A stretch of 64,000 bases of DNA from Acidobacteriaceae bacterium (GCA_003131585.1 PKVW01000023.1:114455-178454), one strand, 5' to 3'. Positions 41,238 to 50,528 are shown, numbered from the stretch's first letter. Notes: generated from the letters alone by a model not told the origin. Translations and numbers: made by a program.

Positions 41238-43739
41238 ATGAGCACTCTTACTGTGACCGGCATTCCCATATCCCGGCGTTCGACCGGGATACGCATTATC
41301 CTGTGGCTGCTGTTGATTCTGGCGCTGCTGGTGGCGGGCGTGGTGGCTTATGCCTACTTCATCACCCGCTCTGCCCTGCCGCAGCTTGATGGAAGCCTCC
41401 AGGTAAAAGGTCTTTCGGCGCCTGTGAAAGTGACGCGGGACAGCCACGGCGTCCCTGCGATCGAGGCCGGCACTTTGGAAGATTTGTTTCTTGCCCAAGG
41501 CTATGTCACGGCGCAGGACCGACTCTGGCAGATGGACGTGCTGCGGCGCTTCGCAGCCGGAGAGCTATCCGAGATTCTGGGAGAGGAGACGCTCAGAATC
41601 GACCGCGAACAGCGCATTCTGGGACTTCGGGCGGCGGCCAGAAAATCGCTGCAGATGGCGAGCCCCCGTGATCGTTCTCACTTTGAGGCGTATGCGCGCG
41701 GGGTGAATGCCTTCATCGAAGCCCATGGAAGCAGCCTTCCGATTGAGTTCCGCATTTTGAAGTATCGGCCGAAGCCGTGGCAGCCGGAGGATTCCATCGT
41801 CATCGCGAACCAGATGGTGAAGGATCTCAACTACTACACCTTCGGGGACGCGCTGGCCCGCGAGAAGATTCTGGCCAAGCTGGGACCCGAGTTGACTGCG
41901 GATCTATATGTGAACCGCTCCTGGCATGATCGTCCACCCACCGTGATGCGGGAAGACCTTAACGAGCACCTTAATGAGCAGCAGAATCAGGGCGACTCCA
42001 ACGGCGACGACGAGGACGACGAGGATGACGCAGGCGCCGACAACTCGGTGACCCAACAGAGAGGTGCTGCGTCAGAAATCTGGGCACAGCACACGCCGGA
42101 AGCGGTGAACGGATCGAACGACTGGGTGATCTCGGGAGCGCACACGGTCACGGGCAAGCCGCTGCTGTCGAATGATATGCATCTCGGGCACCAGATGCCG
42201 AACCTGTGGTACGAAGCGCATCTCAAGTCCGGCAATCAGTCGGGCAGTCTGGATGTTGCGGGAGTGACGCTGCCCGGAATGCCCTACGTGATCGTCGGCC
42301 ACAACCAGCGAATCGCCTGGGGATTCACCAATGTTGGGCCCACGGTGGCAGATGCCTTCATCGAGAACTTCAACGGGCGGGGGGCATACCAAACGCCGCA
42401 GGGCTGGCAACAGCCCGAGCACCGCGCCGAGGTAATCCACATCAAGAGCAGCGCGGACGTAACCGTGGACGTAAGGATCACACGGCACGGGCCGATCGTC
42501 ACCGACCTTTTGCCCGGCGAGACGCGGCAAGTGGCGCTGCGGTGGACGCTATATGACGGCCTGCACATGCCGTTCATCGATGTGAATACGGCGCAGAACT
42601 GGGAAGAATTCCGTACGGCGTTTTCCCAGCTCGATGCGCCGGGGCAGAACGTGGTTTATGCCGACGTCGAGGGCAACATCGGCTATCAGAGTACCGGCCG
42701 CATTCCGATTCGCGCCGCGGGCGACGGCAGTCTGCCGGTCAGCGGGGCGGACGATGCTCACGAATGGGCCGGCTACATTCCTTTCGATAAATTGCCCAGC
42801 ATCTACAATCCTCCTTCGGGAGTGATCGCAACTGCGAATGGACGCATCACGCCGGAGGGCTATCCCTATTCGATCAGCGCGGAGTGGGAGGCGCCGTGGC
42901 GCACGGAGCGCATCTATCACGTGCTGGAATCCGGGCGAAAGTTTGCGGTCACGGACATGCTTGCGCTGGAGAACGATGTTCACTCCGAAAATGATCTGTT
43001 CGCAGCCGAACGTTTTGTCTATGCCATCGACCACGCGTCGCAGCCCTCCGCGCGGACAAAACAGGCTGCCGATATCATGCGCAACTGGGACGGGAGAATG
43101 CTTGCCGCATCGACAGCACCCACCATTGCCGTGCGCGCGGGTCAGGAGCTGACGCGCCTGCTGCTCGAGGCTCGCCTGGGACCCGCCCCGCAAGATCCGA
43201 AGCGACAGGAAACAACATTGAGCTGGAAGACTTACCATTGGCAGATGCGGACGGTGTGGCTGCAGAATGTTTTGCTCCATCAGCCCAAGCGTTGGCTGCC
43301 GGAACGATATCCAAGCTACGACGAACTGCTGACCGCCGCGGTGGAAGCCGCGGTGAATGGGCCAGGAGTTCCCAAGGATTTGGCGTCGTGGCATTGGGGC
43401 ATCTTTAACGCAGTGGAAATTGACCATCCTGTGTTGGGGAAGGTTCCTTTGGTTCGACGCTGGGCCGCGCCAGGAGCGAGGGAGCAGTCCGGCAGCGGCT
43501 ACACGGTGAAGGCCGTAACCCGCCATCACGGGCCTTCCGAACGCTTCACCGCGAACCTTGCGGATCTCGACCAATCGACCTTAAACACCGTCACCGGCCA
43601 GGGGGGGAACTTTCTGAGCCCGTACTATATGGATCAATGGAAGGCCTGGTACGAAGGTTCGACGTTTCCGCTGCCTTTCACATCGCAAGCGGTGGAAGCG
43701 ACTGGGGCGCATCGGCTCGTTCTAGAACCCGGAAGATAG
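41238..43739 (+). CDS. Penicillin acylase family protein (Ntn hydrolase)
   Basis: An 833-residue protein. The N-terminal membrane anchor or signal (IILWLLLILALLVAGVVAYAYF) is followed by the A-chain (VKVTRDSHGVPAIEAGTLED, AQGYVTAQDRLWQMDVLRR). A spacer contains an acidic run (DDEDDEDD near residue 258). The B-chain starts at the nucleophile Ser of NGSNDWVISG, near residue 294. The precursor should self-cleave before that Ser. The family hydrolyses amides such as beta-lactam side chains or acyl-homoserine lactones. The substrate is not deducible. There is no Shine-Dalgarno sequence: TAGAAT ends 10 nt upstream. Confidence 0.92.
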   Translation: MSTLTVTGIPISRRSTGIRIILWLLLILALLVAGVVAYAYFITRSALPQLDGSLQVKGLSAPVKVTRDSHGVPAIEAGTLEDLFLAQGYVTAQDRLWQMDVLRRFAAGELSEILGEETLRIDREQRILGLRAAARKSLQMASPRDRSHFEAYARGVNAFIEAHGSSLPIEFRILKYRPKPWQPEDSIVIANQMVKDLNYYTFGDALAREKILAKLGPELTADLYVNRSWHDRPPTVMREDLNEHLNEQQNQGDSNGDDEDDEDDAGADNSVTQQRGAASEIWAQHTPEAVNGSNDWVISGAHTVTGKPLLSNDMHLGHQMPNLWYEAHLKSGNQSGSLDVAGVTLPGMPYVIVGHNQRIAWGFTNVGPTVADAFIENFNGRGAYQTPQGWQQPEHRAEVIHIKSSADVTVDVRITRHGPIVTDLLPGETRQVALRWTLYDGLHMPFIDVNTAQNWEEFRTAFSQLDAPGQNVVYADVEGNIGYQSTGRIPIRAAGDGSLPVSGADDAHEWAGYIPFDKLPSIYNPPSGVIATANGRITPEGYPYSISAEWEAPWRTERIYHVLESGRKFAVTDMLALENDVHSENDLFAAERFVYAIDHASQPSARTKQAADIMRNWDGRMLAASTAPTIAVRAGQELTRLLLEARLGPAPQDPKRQETTLSWKTYHWQMRTVWLQNVLLHQPKRWLPERYPSYDELLTAAVEAAVNGPGVPKDLASWHWGIFNAVEIDHPVLGKVPLVRRWAAPGAREQSGSGYTVKAVTRHHGPSERFTANLADLDQSTLNTVTGQGGNFLSPYYMDQWKAWYEGSTFPLPFTSQAVEATGAHRLVLEPGR

Positions 43740-43757
43740 TCTTGCCCCCGCGCCGGA

Positions 43758-45053
43758 TCAGAAAAAGTCGACGGCCTTCACGTCGATGATCAGGCCGGTG
43801 ATGCCAATGCTTCCGCCGGGCGTGACGCTATCCAGTTGCAGAATATCTTTGGTGGTGTCGTAGACCCGTAGGTTGCCGCCTTCGGCTACGTATTCTACAT
43901 AGCGGCTGGTGAAGCTCTGCAGCCCGGTGACGTCGCCGTTGTCCGGAGGAATGACGACAGTCGCGTTAGTGGTATTGAAGATGGAAAGGCAGCCGCGCAC
44001 TTCTCCCTGAGGGTTGTTGACGTTGCCGATGTTGGTGCAGGTATGTGAGCCGATGAAGAGCTGGCCGTTGGCGCTGATATCGATGCGGTCGTGGTAGCCA
44101 TCGGTGATGACGGCGCTGCTGGTCATAGTCATCGAGCCCAGATCCACGCTATCGAGACGCCCACAAGTTGTAGGGGGGGGCGTCTGGCCGGAGCACGAAT
44201 TGTTGGTAGGAGAAACACCGGCTACATAGAGGGTTGAACCGCTCAGAAATCCGATGGTTGCGCCATCGACGGAGACCGATGCGCCGGCACTGGGGGGTGT
44301 TGTACTGAAGTCAAGTATCTGCACGCTGGCCTGCTTGCCTCCGCACTCGGCGCCACAGTTCAGGATGTAGGCGGTTCCATCCCCGGCGAAGATGCCGTAC
44401 ACCGGGCGGTCGAAACCAGATACCACGGCTGTGACCGGATTAGCTATGTTCACCAGAAGTGGCGAGACCATGGTGACGGCATCCGAGTCGCCGCTGAAAA
44501 CCAGAAGCTGGGTTCCGCCAGGATCTGCCACAAGGGTTTGCGCGTTGGGAACGCCAATCGTAGCGGTAATTCCACCAGACATAAGATTCATCGCCACAAC
44601 TGCTCCCGGAGGAGATCCGATCAGCGTAGCCGTGGGCACTGCCGCATAACCGCTGCCAGTCGCGAGGGCGACCATGCTGCTGGTCGGTCCGGGCAGTTGT
44701 ATGCTTCCGGTTAGAGCCTCCGTCTTGGTGTTGACGACTTGGACGCTGTTCGTCACTGAATCAAAGGCGAGCAAAATCGTTCTTTCGGGCGATATCGCCA
44801 TGAGGCCCGGAGAACTCCCGGCGCTGATTTCCGACGCCCGTGGCAGCGTGTCGTTTGCTGCGTCGATGATCACGAGACCGGGAAACGTCGCAGGACTCAA
44901 CACGCTCTGCGACGCGAGAACACGGGTCGTCAGCCCGCTGGGAGGTTTGGTTATGTTCACCCCGCCACCACAAGAAACGAGGCCGAAACCGGCGGCCACG
45001 AGCACGGCAGGCAAAAGTGCGACTCTCTTCAAACGCGAAGCTCCTAACGACAT
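43758..45053 (-). CDS. YVTN-type beta-propeller lipoprotein
   Basis: About 431 residues from the ATG at 45053. A start at 45119 is less likely because the leader would be too long. The lipobox is GLVSC. The mature part has a series of propeller-blade strands: VIIDAANDTLPRASEI, MAISPERTILLAFDSVTNSV, QVVNTKTEALTGSI, GNLRVYDTTKDILQ. These resemble YVTN/SMP30 blades of surface proteins. Its function is unknown. It is convergent with the acylase gene. Confidence 0.78.
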   Translation of the reverse strand: MSLGASRLKRVALLPAVLVAAGFGLVSCGGGVNITKPPSGLTTRVLASQSVLSPATFPGLVIIDAANDTLPRASEISAGSSPGLMAISPERTILLAFDSVTNSVQVVNTKTEALTGSIQLPGPTSSMVALATGSGYAAVPTATLIGSPPGAVVAMNLMSGGITATIGVPNAQTLVADPGGTQLLVFSGDSDAVTMVSPLLVNIANPVTAVVSGFDRPVYGIFAGDGTAYILNCGAECGGKQASVQILDFSTTPPSAGASVSVDGATIGFLSGSTLYVAGVSPTNNSCSGQTPPPTTCGRLDSVDLGSMTMTSSAVITDGYHDRIDISANGQLFIGSHTCTNIGNVNNPQGEVRGCLSIFNTTNATVVIPPDNGDVTGLQSFTSRYVEYVAEGGNLRVYDTTKDILQLDSVTPGGSIGITGLIIDVKAVDFF

Positions 45054-45213
45054 GAAAAATGGAGATTTAGGTGCGAAATAGCGGATTATAGCAGACCGCG
45101 AAGTTCTCATCATTCGCACTTCGCCGGATGGCAGGGCATCTTCGCCGTGCCCCGTCGCCGGAGCGAAAGCCTAGATGCGCTGCCCGCATTGATCCTGTAT
45201 TCTGACCAAGTAT

Positions 45214-47076
45214 ATGGCGGCTGACCTTCTTACCCGAATCAAGCATTCTCCGGTTCTATGCGACGGAGCCATGGGAACGCTGCTTTACGCAAAGGGCGTG
45301 TTCATTAACCGCTGCTACGACGAACTGAATCTTTCCCAGCCCGATCTGATTCGTGCCATTCACCACGAATACCTCCAGGCTGGGGCCGAAATCGTTGAAA
45401 CCAATACTTTCGGGGCAAATGCTTTCCGCCTCGCGCGGCACAGTCTCGCCGACAAAGTGCGTGAGATTAACCGGGCGGGCGCGAGGCTTGCCCGTGAGGC
45501 CGCCAAAAGCTTCGATGTGTGGGTGGCGGGATCGGTTGGCCCGCTGGGAACGAGAATTGAGCCCTTGGGAAAAACTTCTTTCGAAGAGGCCCGTCAGGCG
45601 TTCCGCGAGCAGATCGCGGCGCTGGCGGAGGGCGGCGTCGATCTGCTGATGCTGGAAACCTTTGGATACCTGGAGGAACTCCATCAGGCCATGCTGGCGG
45701 CCCAGGATGTGGGTGCGAAGTTGCCATTGGTGGTGCAGGTTACGATCGACGAAGACGGCAACTGCCTGGATGGTTCCGATCCGGAGACATTTGCGCCTCG
45801 ACTCGAAGATTGGGGCGCGGACGTGATCGGTTGCAACTGCAGTGTCGGTCCCGTGGCTATGCTGGACGCCATCGAGCGGGTGCGAGCGGCCACTTCCCTG
45901 CCGCTGGCCGCGCAGCCAAACGCAGGCATTCCGCGCTCGGTGGAAGGCAGAAACATCTACCTGTGCTCCCCGGAGTACATGGCGAGTTATGCGCGCAAGT
46001 TTGTCGCCGCCGGGGCGCGGATCGTGGGGGGATGCTGCGGAACCACTCCCGACCATATCCGCGTCATGAAATCCGCCCTGCGGGTTGGAGAGGCCAGGGG
46101 GAAGGCGGCCTCGGCCCAGGTTGCGGGAAGCACTGCCGCACCGATGGCTGCGCCGGCCCAACCCTTAGCAGAACGTTCGGTTCTGGGGGCGAAGCTGGTC
46201 CGGGGAGAATTCGTCACCATGGTGGAGGTGGTTCCTCCCAAGGGAACCGACATCCGCAAGGAGTTGGAAGGCTCGCGATTCCTGAAATCGGTAGGCGTGG
46301 ATGCGGTCAATATTCCGGACAGTCCGCGGGCTTCCGCGCGCATGAGCAATCAGGCGCTCTCGTTGCTAGTTCAGCGCGAAGCGGGAATCGACGCGATTCT
46401 GCACTACACGTGCCGCGACCGCAATGTGCTATGCATCCAGAGCGACCTTCTGGGCGCGGCGGCGGTGGGAATCAAGAACCTGATCTGCATTACGGGTGAT
46501 CCTCCGAAGATGGGCAACTATCCGGACGCGACGGCGGTGTTTGATGTGGATGCCATCGGCTTGGTCAATATCGTCCACAACTTGAACCGGGGGCTGGACT
46601 TGGGCGGAAACCCGATCGGTGAGGGCACGGGCTTTGTGATCGGGGTCGGCGCGAATCCGGGGCTTACTGACCTGGATGAAGAAATCCGGAGGTTCGAGTA
46701 CAAAGTGAAGGCCGGAGCCGAATACGCGGTAACGCAACCGGTTTTCGATCTCCGCCTGCTGGAAAACTTTTTGCGGAGGATCGAGCACTGCCGGATTCCC
46801 GTAATAGCGGGAATCTGGCCGCTGGTCAGCGTGCGCAATGCCGAGTTCATGAAAAACGAGCTCCGGGTTTCAGTGCCGGACTCGATTCTGGAAAGGATGG
46901 CACGTGCCCCGACGCCGGAAGCGGCGCGGGCCGAGGGCGTGGCCATTGCCCGGGAGATGCTGGTTGCGGTTCGACAGACGGTGCAGGGGGCGCAAATCAG
47001 CGCGCCGCAGGGACGTTACAGCTCGGCGGTGGATGTTCTCGAAGCGCTGGGAACAAAGAGTCCCACCACCGCTTGA
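45214..47076 (+). CDS. Bifunctional homocysteine S-methyltransferase / methylenetetrahydrofolate reductase
   Basis: A 620-residue fusion. Residues 1-295 are the Hcy-methyltransferase barrel with zinc ligands in GCNCSVGP (about 206) and GGCCGTTPDH (about 272). Residues about 325-610 are the FAD-dependent MTHFR barrel (MVEVVPPKGTDIRKELEGS, YTCRDRNVLCIQSDLLGAAA cut at 400, ICITGDPPKMGNYPDA, AEYAVTQPVFD). It could supply 5-methyl-THF and use a methyl donor for methionine synthesis, as in the YitJ type. There is no SD site. TATTCT ends 10 nt before the ATG. No SAM riboswitch was recognised upstream. Confidence 0.93.
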   Translation: MAADLLTRIKHSPVLCDGAMGTLLYAKGVFINRCYDELNLSQPDLIRAIHHEYLQAGAEIVETNTFGANAFRLARHSLADKVREINRAGARLAREAAKSFDVWVAGSVGPLGTRIEPLGKTSFEEARQAFREQIAALAEGGVDLLMLETFGYLEELHQAMLAAQDVGAKLPLVVQVTIDEDGNCLDGSDPETFAPRLEDWGADVIGCNCSVGPVAMLDAIERVRAATSLPLAAQPNAGIPRSVEGRNIYLCSPEYMASYARKFVAAGARIVGGCCGTTPDHIRVMKSALRVGEARGKAASAQVAGSTAAPMAAPAQPLAERSVLGAKLVRGEFVTMVEVVPPKGTDIRKELEGSRFLKSVGVDAVNIPDSPRASARMSNQALSLLVQREAGIDAILHYTCRDRNVLCIQSDLLGAAAVGIKNLICITGDPPKMGNYPDATAVFDVDAIGLVNIVHNLNRGLDLGGNPIGEGTGFVIGVGANPGLTDLDEEIRRFEYKVKAGAEYAVTQPVFDLRLLENFLRRIEHCRIPVIAGIWPLVSVRNAEFMKNELRVSVPDSILERMARAPTPEAARAEGVAIAREMLVAVRQTVQGAQISAPQGRYSSAVDVLEALGTKSPTTA

Positions 47077-47187
47077 AATTCCCTTTGTGGAGAAAAGGAA
47101 GTCACTTTCGCCAGCTTTTTAGAAAAAAAGACTGGACACCCTGCGCGAATAGTAGCATTACATATAGAGCTAAGGAGCGAAACCCGT

Positions 47188-47427
47188 TTGGCCAAATTTG
47201 AAGAGTGCCTCCAACGACTGGAAAAGATTGTTCAGGAACTGGAGAAAGGAGACGCGCCTCTGGAAAAGTCTCTTACCCTTTTTGAAGAGGGCATGCATCT
47301 CTCCTCCACCTGCCGGAAAGAGTTGGAGCAAGCCGAAGGCAAGGTGGAAATTCTGCTGAAGAAGAACGGAAAGCTCGAGGCCGAGCCGTTTGAGCCCATG
47401 ACGGAAAAAGCGCCGGTCCGCAGCTAG
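47188..47427 (+). CDS. xseB: Exodeoxyribonuclease VII small subunit
   Basis: A 79-residue protein starting with TTG after AAGGAG (10 nt). It shows the XseB pattern: FEECLQRLEKIVQELEKGDA and PLEKSLTLFEEGMHL, then EQAEGKVEILLKKNG. It forms a complex with XseA, whose gene is not in this window. The usual xseA neighbour is replaced upstream by the methyltransferase/MTHFR gene. It precedes ispA by two genes, as is common. Confidence 0.9.
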   Translation: MAKFEECLQRLEKIVQELEKGDAPLEKSLTLFEEGMHLSSTCRKELEQAEGKVEILLKKNGKLEAEPFEPMTEKAPVRS

Positions 47428-47543
47428 GCGGCGAGCCCGTCGTTGGTGCTTGTTCAGGTTGTAATGTCTGTGGAGTTGTGGTTCCGAACCCTTCCCCGCA
47501 GCCCTAGTCCGCCGTTAATGACGGTTGTAAGTCAGGAGGATCT

Positions 47544-47912
47544 ATGGGCTTGAGTGTGGTCGTTCTTGAAAGCGACCCTAGGGTCGCCCGGTCACTGGCC
47601 GGTGGGCTTTCTTCTCACTTCCATTCCGTACATTTGACGCGCTCCGGGGATGAACTCCGCGAGCGAGTCGCTAAGAACCGGCCTGAGGCCGTGATTCTCG
47701 ATATGGAATACTCTCGTCTGACGGATGTGCGTACCCTGCGCCACGATTTTCCCTCACTGCCCATTGTGTGCACCCATCGCATACCGGATGAGGAGTTGTG
47801 GATCGCCGCGCTGGAGGCTGGCGCCAGCGACGTGTGCCCCGCCGATGACGTGCAAAATGTCCTGACTTCGGTATTGCGGAGCGTGGCCGTCGCGCAGAAC
47901 GCCGCGGCCTGA
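47544..47912 (+). CDS. Single-domain response regulator receiver
   Basis: A 122-residue receiver-only protein with AGGAGGATC before the ATG. The strand-1 acidic position (VVLESDPRVARSL) and the phospho-acceptor strand (AVILDMEYSRL, D near 53) are both present. The Thr/Ser position lies in PIVCTHRIPDEE, and the switch-end AGASDVCPADD carries a DD pair but no Lys at the usual place. It may be phosphorylated by an unlinked kinase. It lies between xseB and ispA and is closed by a strong terminator. Confidence 0.8.
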   Translation: MGLSVVVLESDPRVARSLAGGLSSHFHSVHLTRSGDELRERVAKNRPEAVILDMEYSRLTDVRTLRHDFPSLPIVCTHRIPDEELWIAALEAGASDVCPADDVQNVLTSVLRSVAVAQNAAA

Positions 47913-47935
47913 AGTCATTCGCGGTCTCGAACCAG

Positions 47936-47967
47936 CGAGGACGCATCCTGGCGTCCTCGTTTTTTTT
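47936..47967 (+). terminator. Rho-independent terminator
   Basis: CGAGGACGC pairs with GCGTCCTCG around the loop ATCCTG and is followed by eight T residues (47960-47967). This is a textbook intrinsic terminator after the receiver gene. Confidence 0.93.
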
Positions 47968-47988
47968 CAGCTTCGTCGGATGCCTTGT

Positions 47989-47994
47989 TATACT
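47989..47994 (+). promoter_or_regulatory. -10-like TATACT just before ispA start
   Basis: TATACT ends 9 nt before the ATG at 48004, and there is no ribosome site. Since the preceding terminator ends at 47967, a separate promoter is required here. Transcription would begin at or next to the start codon (leaderless). Confidence 0.5.
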
Positions 47995-48003
47995 CACTCC
48001 TCA

Positions 48004-48885
48004 ATGCTGCGAGAAACTCTTGAGCAAGGACAGGCCCGGACGGACGCGGCGCTGGACCGGCTGATTCCGCTGGAAACCCAGCATCCAGTATCCATTCACA
48101 AGGCCATGCGCCATAGCGTTTTTGCCGGCGGCAAGCGCCTGCGGCCGGTGCTGTGCATGGAGGCTGGCCGCATGATCGCGGGATCGTTGCCCAAGAAAAT
48201 CGAGGAACTGGGTGCTGCCGTGGAGATGCTGCATACTTATTCGCTGATTCACGATGATCTTCCGGCGCTCGACAACGACGATCTGCGCCGCGGCCGTCCC
48301 ACCTGCCACAAGGCGTTCGGGGAGGCGCTCGCGATTCTGGCGGGAGACGCGCTGCAGACGCAGGCCTACGAGGTTCTGGCGCGGCTGGAGTGTCCGGCGG
48401 AGGCGCGGGTGCGGATCATCGAGGAGATCGCGCGCGGCACAGGCACGCTGGATGGCATGATTGGAGGACAAGTCGTGGATCTGGAGGCCGAGCATACGCC
48501 GTCCACGGCGGAGATGCTGGAATATATCCACCGCGCGAAAACTGCCGCGCTCATCACGGCAAGCCTGGTGAGCGGCGGCCTTTACGCCGGAGCAAAGAAC
48601 AGCGAGGTGGCAAAGCTGCGGGCGTTTGGGCAGTCGGTTGGGCTGGCGTTCCAAATTGTGGACGACGTGCTCGACGTGACCCAAACCTCCGAGCAGCTTG
48701 GAAAAACGGCTGGCAAAGATACTGCGGCGCAGAAAGCGACGTACCCGGCGCTGTTCGGGATTGAAGAGTCCGTGCGCAAGGCGGATGCGCTGGTCAGCGC
48801 GGCGTTTTCGGAGTTGGAGAGCCTCGGCGAACGGGCGGAGACGCTGAGAGAGTTGGCGCGGTATCTGGTGGAGCGGAAGAAGTAG
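48004..48885 (+). CDS. ispA: Polyprenyl (farnesyl/geranylgeranyl) diphosphate synthase
   Basis: A 293-residue protein starting at the ATG at 48004. An in-frame ATG at 47980 would overlap the promoter. Motifs: GGKRLRPVLCMEA, the first Asp-rich motif DDLPALDNDDLRRGRPTCHK (residues about 84-103), GMIGGQVVDLEAE and the second Asp-rich motif FQIVDDVLDVT. It condenses IPP with allylic diphosphates. The two residues before the first Asp motif (SLIH) fit a short-chain enzyme, but chain length is not certain. Confidence 0.92.
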   Translation: MLRETLEQGQARTDAALDRLIPLETQHPVSIHKAMRHSVFAGGKRLRPVLCMEAGRMIAGSLPKKIEELGAAVEMLHTYSLIHDDLPALDNDDLRRGRPTCHKAFGEALAILAGDALQTQAYEVLARLECPAEARVRIIEEIARGTGTLDGMIGGQVVDLEAEHTPSTAEMLEYIHRAKTAALITASLVSGGLYAGAKNSEVAKLRAFGQSVGLAFQIVDDVLDVTQTSEQLGKTAGKDTAAQKATYPALFGIEESVRKADALVSAAFSELESLGERAETLRELARYLVERKK

Positions 48886-48989
48886 AAGCGGAGCTCGGTT
48901 CACGGTCGCTCTTGTGATGAAGGAAATCGCCGCGCGCCGGCTGATCGGGCGCGAGAATGTGGTGCTCGAACTCGGCAACCTCGACTAAC

Positions 48990-49820
48990 ATGTCCTCGAC
49001 TCCCCTCGACATTCTCGCGATTGCCGCGCACCGCGACGATGTGGAACAAACCTGCGGCGGCACGCTGCTGAAAATGGCGCAACGCGGGCAGCGAACTGGC
49101 GTCCTTGACCTTACGCAAGGCGAAATGGGCACGCGCGGCAGCGCCGAAGATCGCGCGCGAGAAGCGGCAGACGCGACCAAGATTCTCGGCGTAGGCTGGC
49201 GCAGAGCGCTCGATATTCCGGATGGCCGGGTCGAAAATACCTGGGAGAACCGTCTTAAAGTGGCGAGCGTGATCCGCAAGGCTCGGCCACGCGTAGTGAT
49301 CCTGCCTTACTGGAAGGGCCGGCATCCGGATCACTACACTACATCCGTGCTGGGATACGAGGCGTGCTTTCTTGCGGGGCTGGCGAAGCTCGACCCGAAA
49401 GAAGCACTTAGCATTCAGCATTCAGCATTCAGCCAGGAAATAGGCGATCCGTCCGATTCTCTGAGAGCGCCTCGCACTCCGGACAGCCGGCAGGATGCCG
49501 GCGCTACGAAACTTGCTCCGCATCGCCCGTTCAAGATCATCTACGCCACGCTTTACTACGACGTGCGTCCGACGTTTGTGGTGGACATCAGCGAGCAATT
49601 CCAGCAGAAGTTCGCCTCCATCCTGGCCTACAAGTCGCAGTTCAGCGATCAGCAGGCCGGCAAAGACCTCTTCCCTGCCCACGACGAGATTCGCGCGCGC
49701 GTGGATTCGTTGGCGCGGTATTACGGCATGCTGGGCGGCGTGACCTACGCCGAGCCGTTCCTGCAGAAAGAAGTCGGGCTGGTGGAGGATCTGCTGGCGA
49801 TTCCCGTTAAGTCGATTTGA
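48990..49820 (+). CDS. PIG-L/BshB1-type N-acetyl-glucosaminyl deacetylase
   Basis: The ATG at 48990 gives 276 residues. The LmbE fold is clear: ILAIAAHRDDVEQTCGGTLL (zinc motif, with AHRDD in place of the usual AHPDD), the block AREAADATKILGVGWRRALD, and WKGRHPDHYTTSVLGYEA with the HPDH zinc ligands. It ends as BshB1 enzymes do (AEPFLQKEVGLVEDLL). BshB1 deacetylates GlcNAc-malate in bacillithiol synthesis. bshA and bshC are not in the window. A 40-residue insertion with a short tandem repeat and a REP-like palindrome interrupts the middle. Confidence 0.88.
   Translation: MSSTPLDILAIAAHRDDVEQTCGGTLLKMAQRGQRTGVLDLTQGEMGTRGSAEDRAREAADATKILGVGWRRALDIPDGRVENTWENRLKVASVIRKARPRVVILPYWKGRHPDHYTTSVLGYEACFLAGLAKLDPKEALSIQHSAFSQEIGDPSDSLRAPRTPDSRQDAGATKLAPHRPFKIIYATLYYDVRPTFVVDISEQFQQKFASILAYKSQFSDQQAGKDLFPAHDEIRARVDSLARYYGMLGGVTYAEPFLQKEVGLVEDLLAIPVKSI
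49410..49507. repeat. Tandem repeat and REP-like palindrome inside the bshB1-like gene
   Basis: Three copies of CATTCAGC (about 49412-49435) are followed by AGCCGGC-AGGA-TGCCGGCGCT (GCCGGC arms at 49486 and 49497). Translated on the other strand the palindrome reads SAGILPA, a peptide typical of dispersed palindromic repeats in acidobacteria and related phyla. The reading frame stays open through both. Confidence 0.75.
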
Positions 49821-49847
49821 TCTTTCATTTCACGATCTTCCTTTACA

Positions 49848-50528
49848 TCACTTCTTCAACGCGACCGCAAGCCCGTCGCGAATCGGCAGGATCGTCGTGT
49901 AGAAATCTTCGGAGTTGTAAAGCTGACGGTTGAAGTCGAGGATGGCTTTGGTTTGAGGCTCCTTGGAATTTTTCTCCGCGACCCGGCCGCTCCACAGAAC
50001 ATTGTCGGTGATGAATAGGCCGCCCCTGCGCAGGCGTGGCGAAACCAGGCGCAAGACGCGCGGGTAGTCCTCTTTGTCTACGTCGTTGAAGATGATGTCG
50101 AACTGCTGCTTCTGTTCGGAGAGAACTTCCAGCGCATCGCCGGTATGGAGAGTAATGCGGTTGGAAATACCGGCACGATCGAAGTAACGGCGAGCGCGAT
50201 CGGTATTTTTGGGATCGCCGTCCGTGTAGATGACGCGGCCTTTTTCGCCGACCGCCTGCGCCCACCAGACGGTCGAGTATCCGATGGCCGAGCCCAACTC
50301 GAAGACCGTCTTGGCGTTGATCATCAACGCCAGTTGCTGAAGCACACGCGCCACAGCGGGGCCGACGATGGGGATCTTGTGCTGGCTGGCGTAGGCTTCC
50401 ATCTCCGCCAACACCTCGTCGCGTCTGGGAAGCATGGAGTACAGGTAGTCATCGACCGGGCCGGCGGTTACAAAGGTATAGTGTCGCCAGTCGGGTTTGT
50501 CTTCTTGTTTCAGCTTGTTCTGCACCAT
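49848..50528 (-). CDS. SAM-dependent O-methyltransferase (caffeoyl-CoA OMT-like)
   Basis: A 226-residue protein with GAGGGAAAC before the ATG. The Rossmann fold shows motif I FELGSAIGYSTVWWAQAV, the acidic loop YTDGDPKNTDRARRYF, DIIFNDVDKEDYPRVL (metal-binding Asp) and GGLFITDNVLWSGRVA. It belongs to methyltransf_3, whose members methylate catechol-type hydroxyls with Mg2+. The substrate is unknown. It is convergent with the bshB1-like gene. Confidence 0.88.
   Translation of the reverse strand: MVQNKLKQEDKPDWRHYTFVTAGPVDDYLYSMLPRRDEVLAEMEAYASQHKIPIVGPAVARVLQQLALMINAKTVFELGSAIGYSTVWWAQAVGEKGRVIYTDGDPKNTDRARRYFDRAGISNRITLHTGDALEVLSEQKQQFDIIFNDVDKEDYPRVLRLVSPRLRRGGLFITDNVLWSGRVAEKNSKEPQTKAILDFNRQLYNSEDFYTTILPIRDGLAVALKK

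Noticed and set aside
45120-45213. SAM or other methionine-related riboswitch before the HMT/MTHFR fusion
   Set aside because: The gap is under 100 bp and no conserved riboswitch core was recognised. A promoter close to the start fits better.
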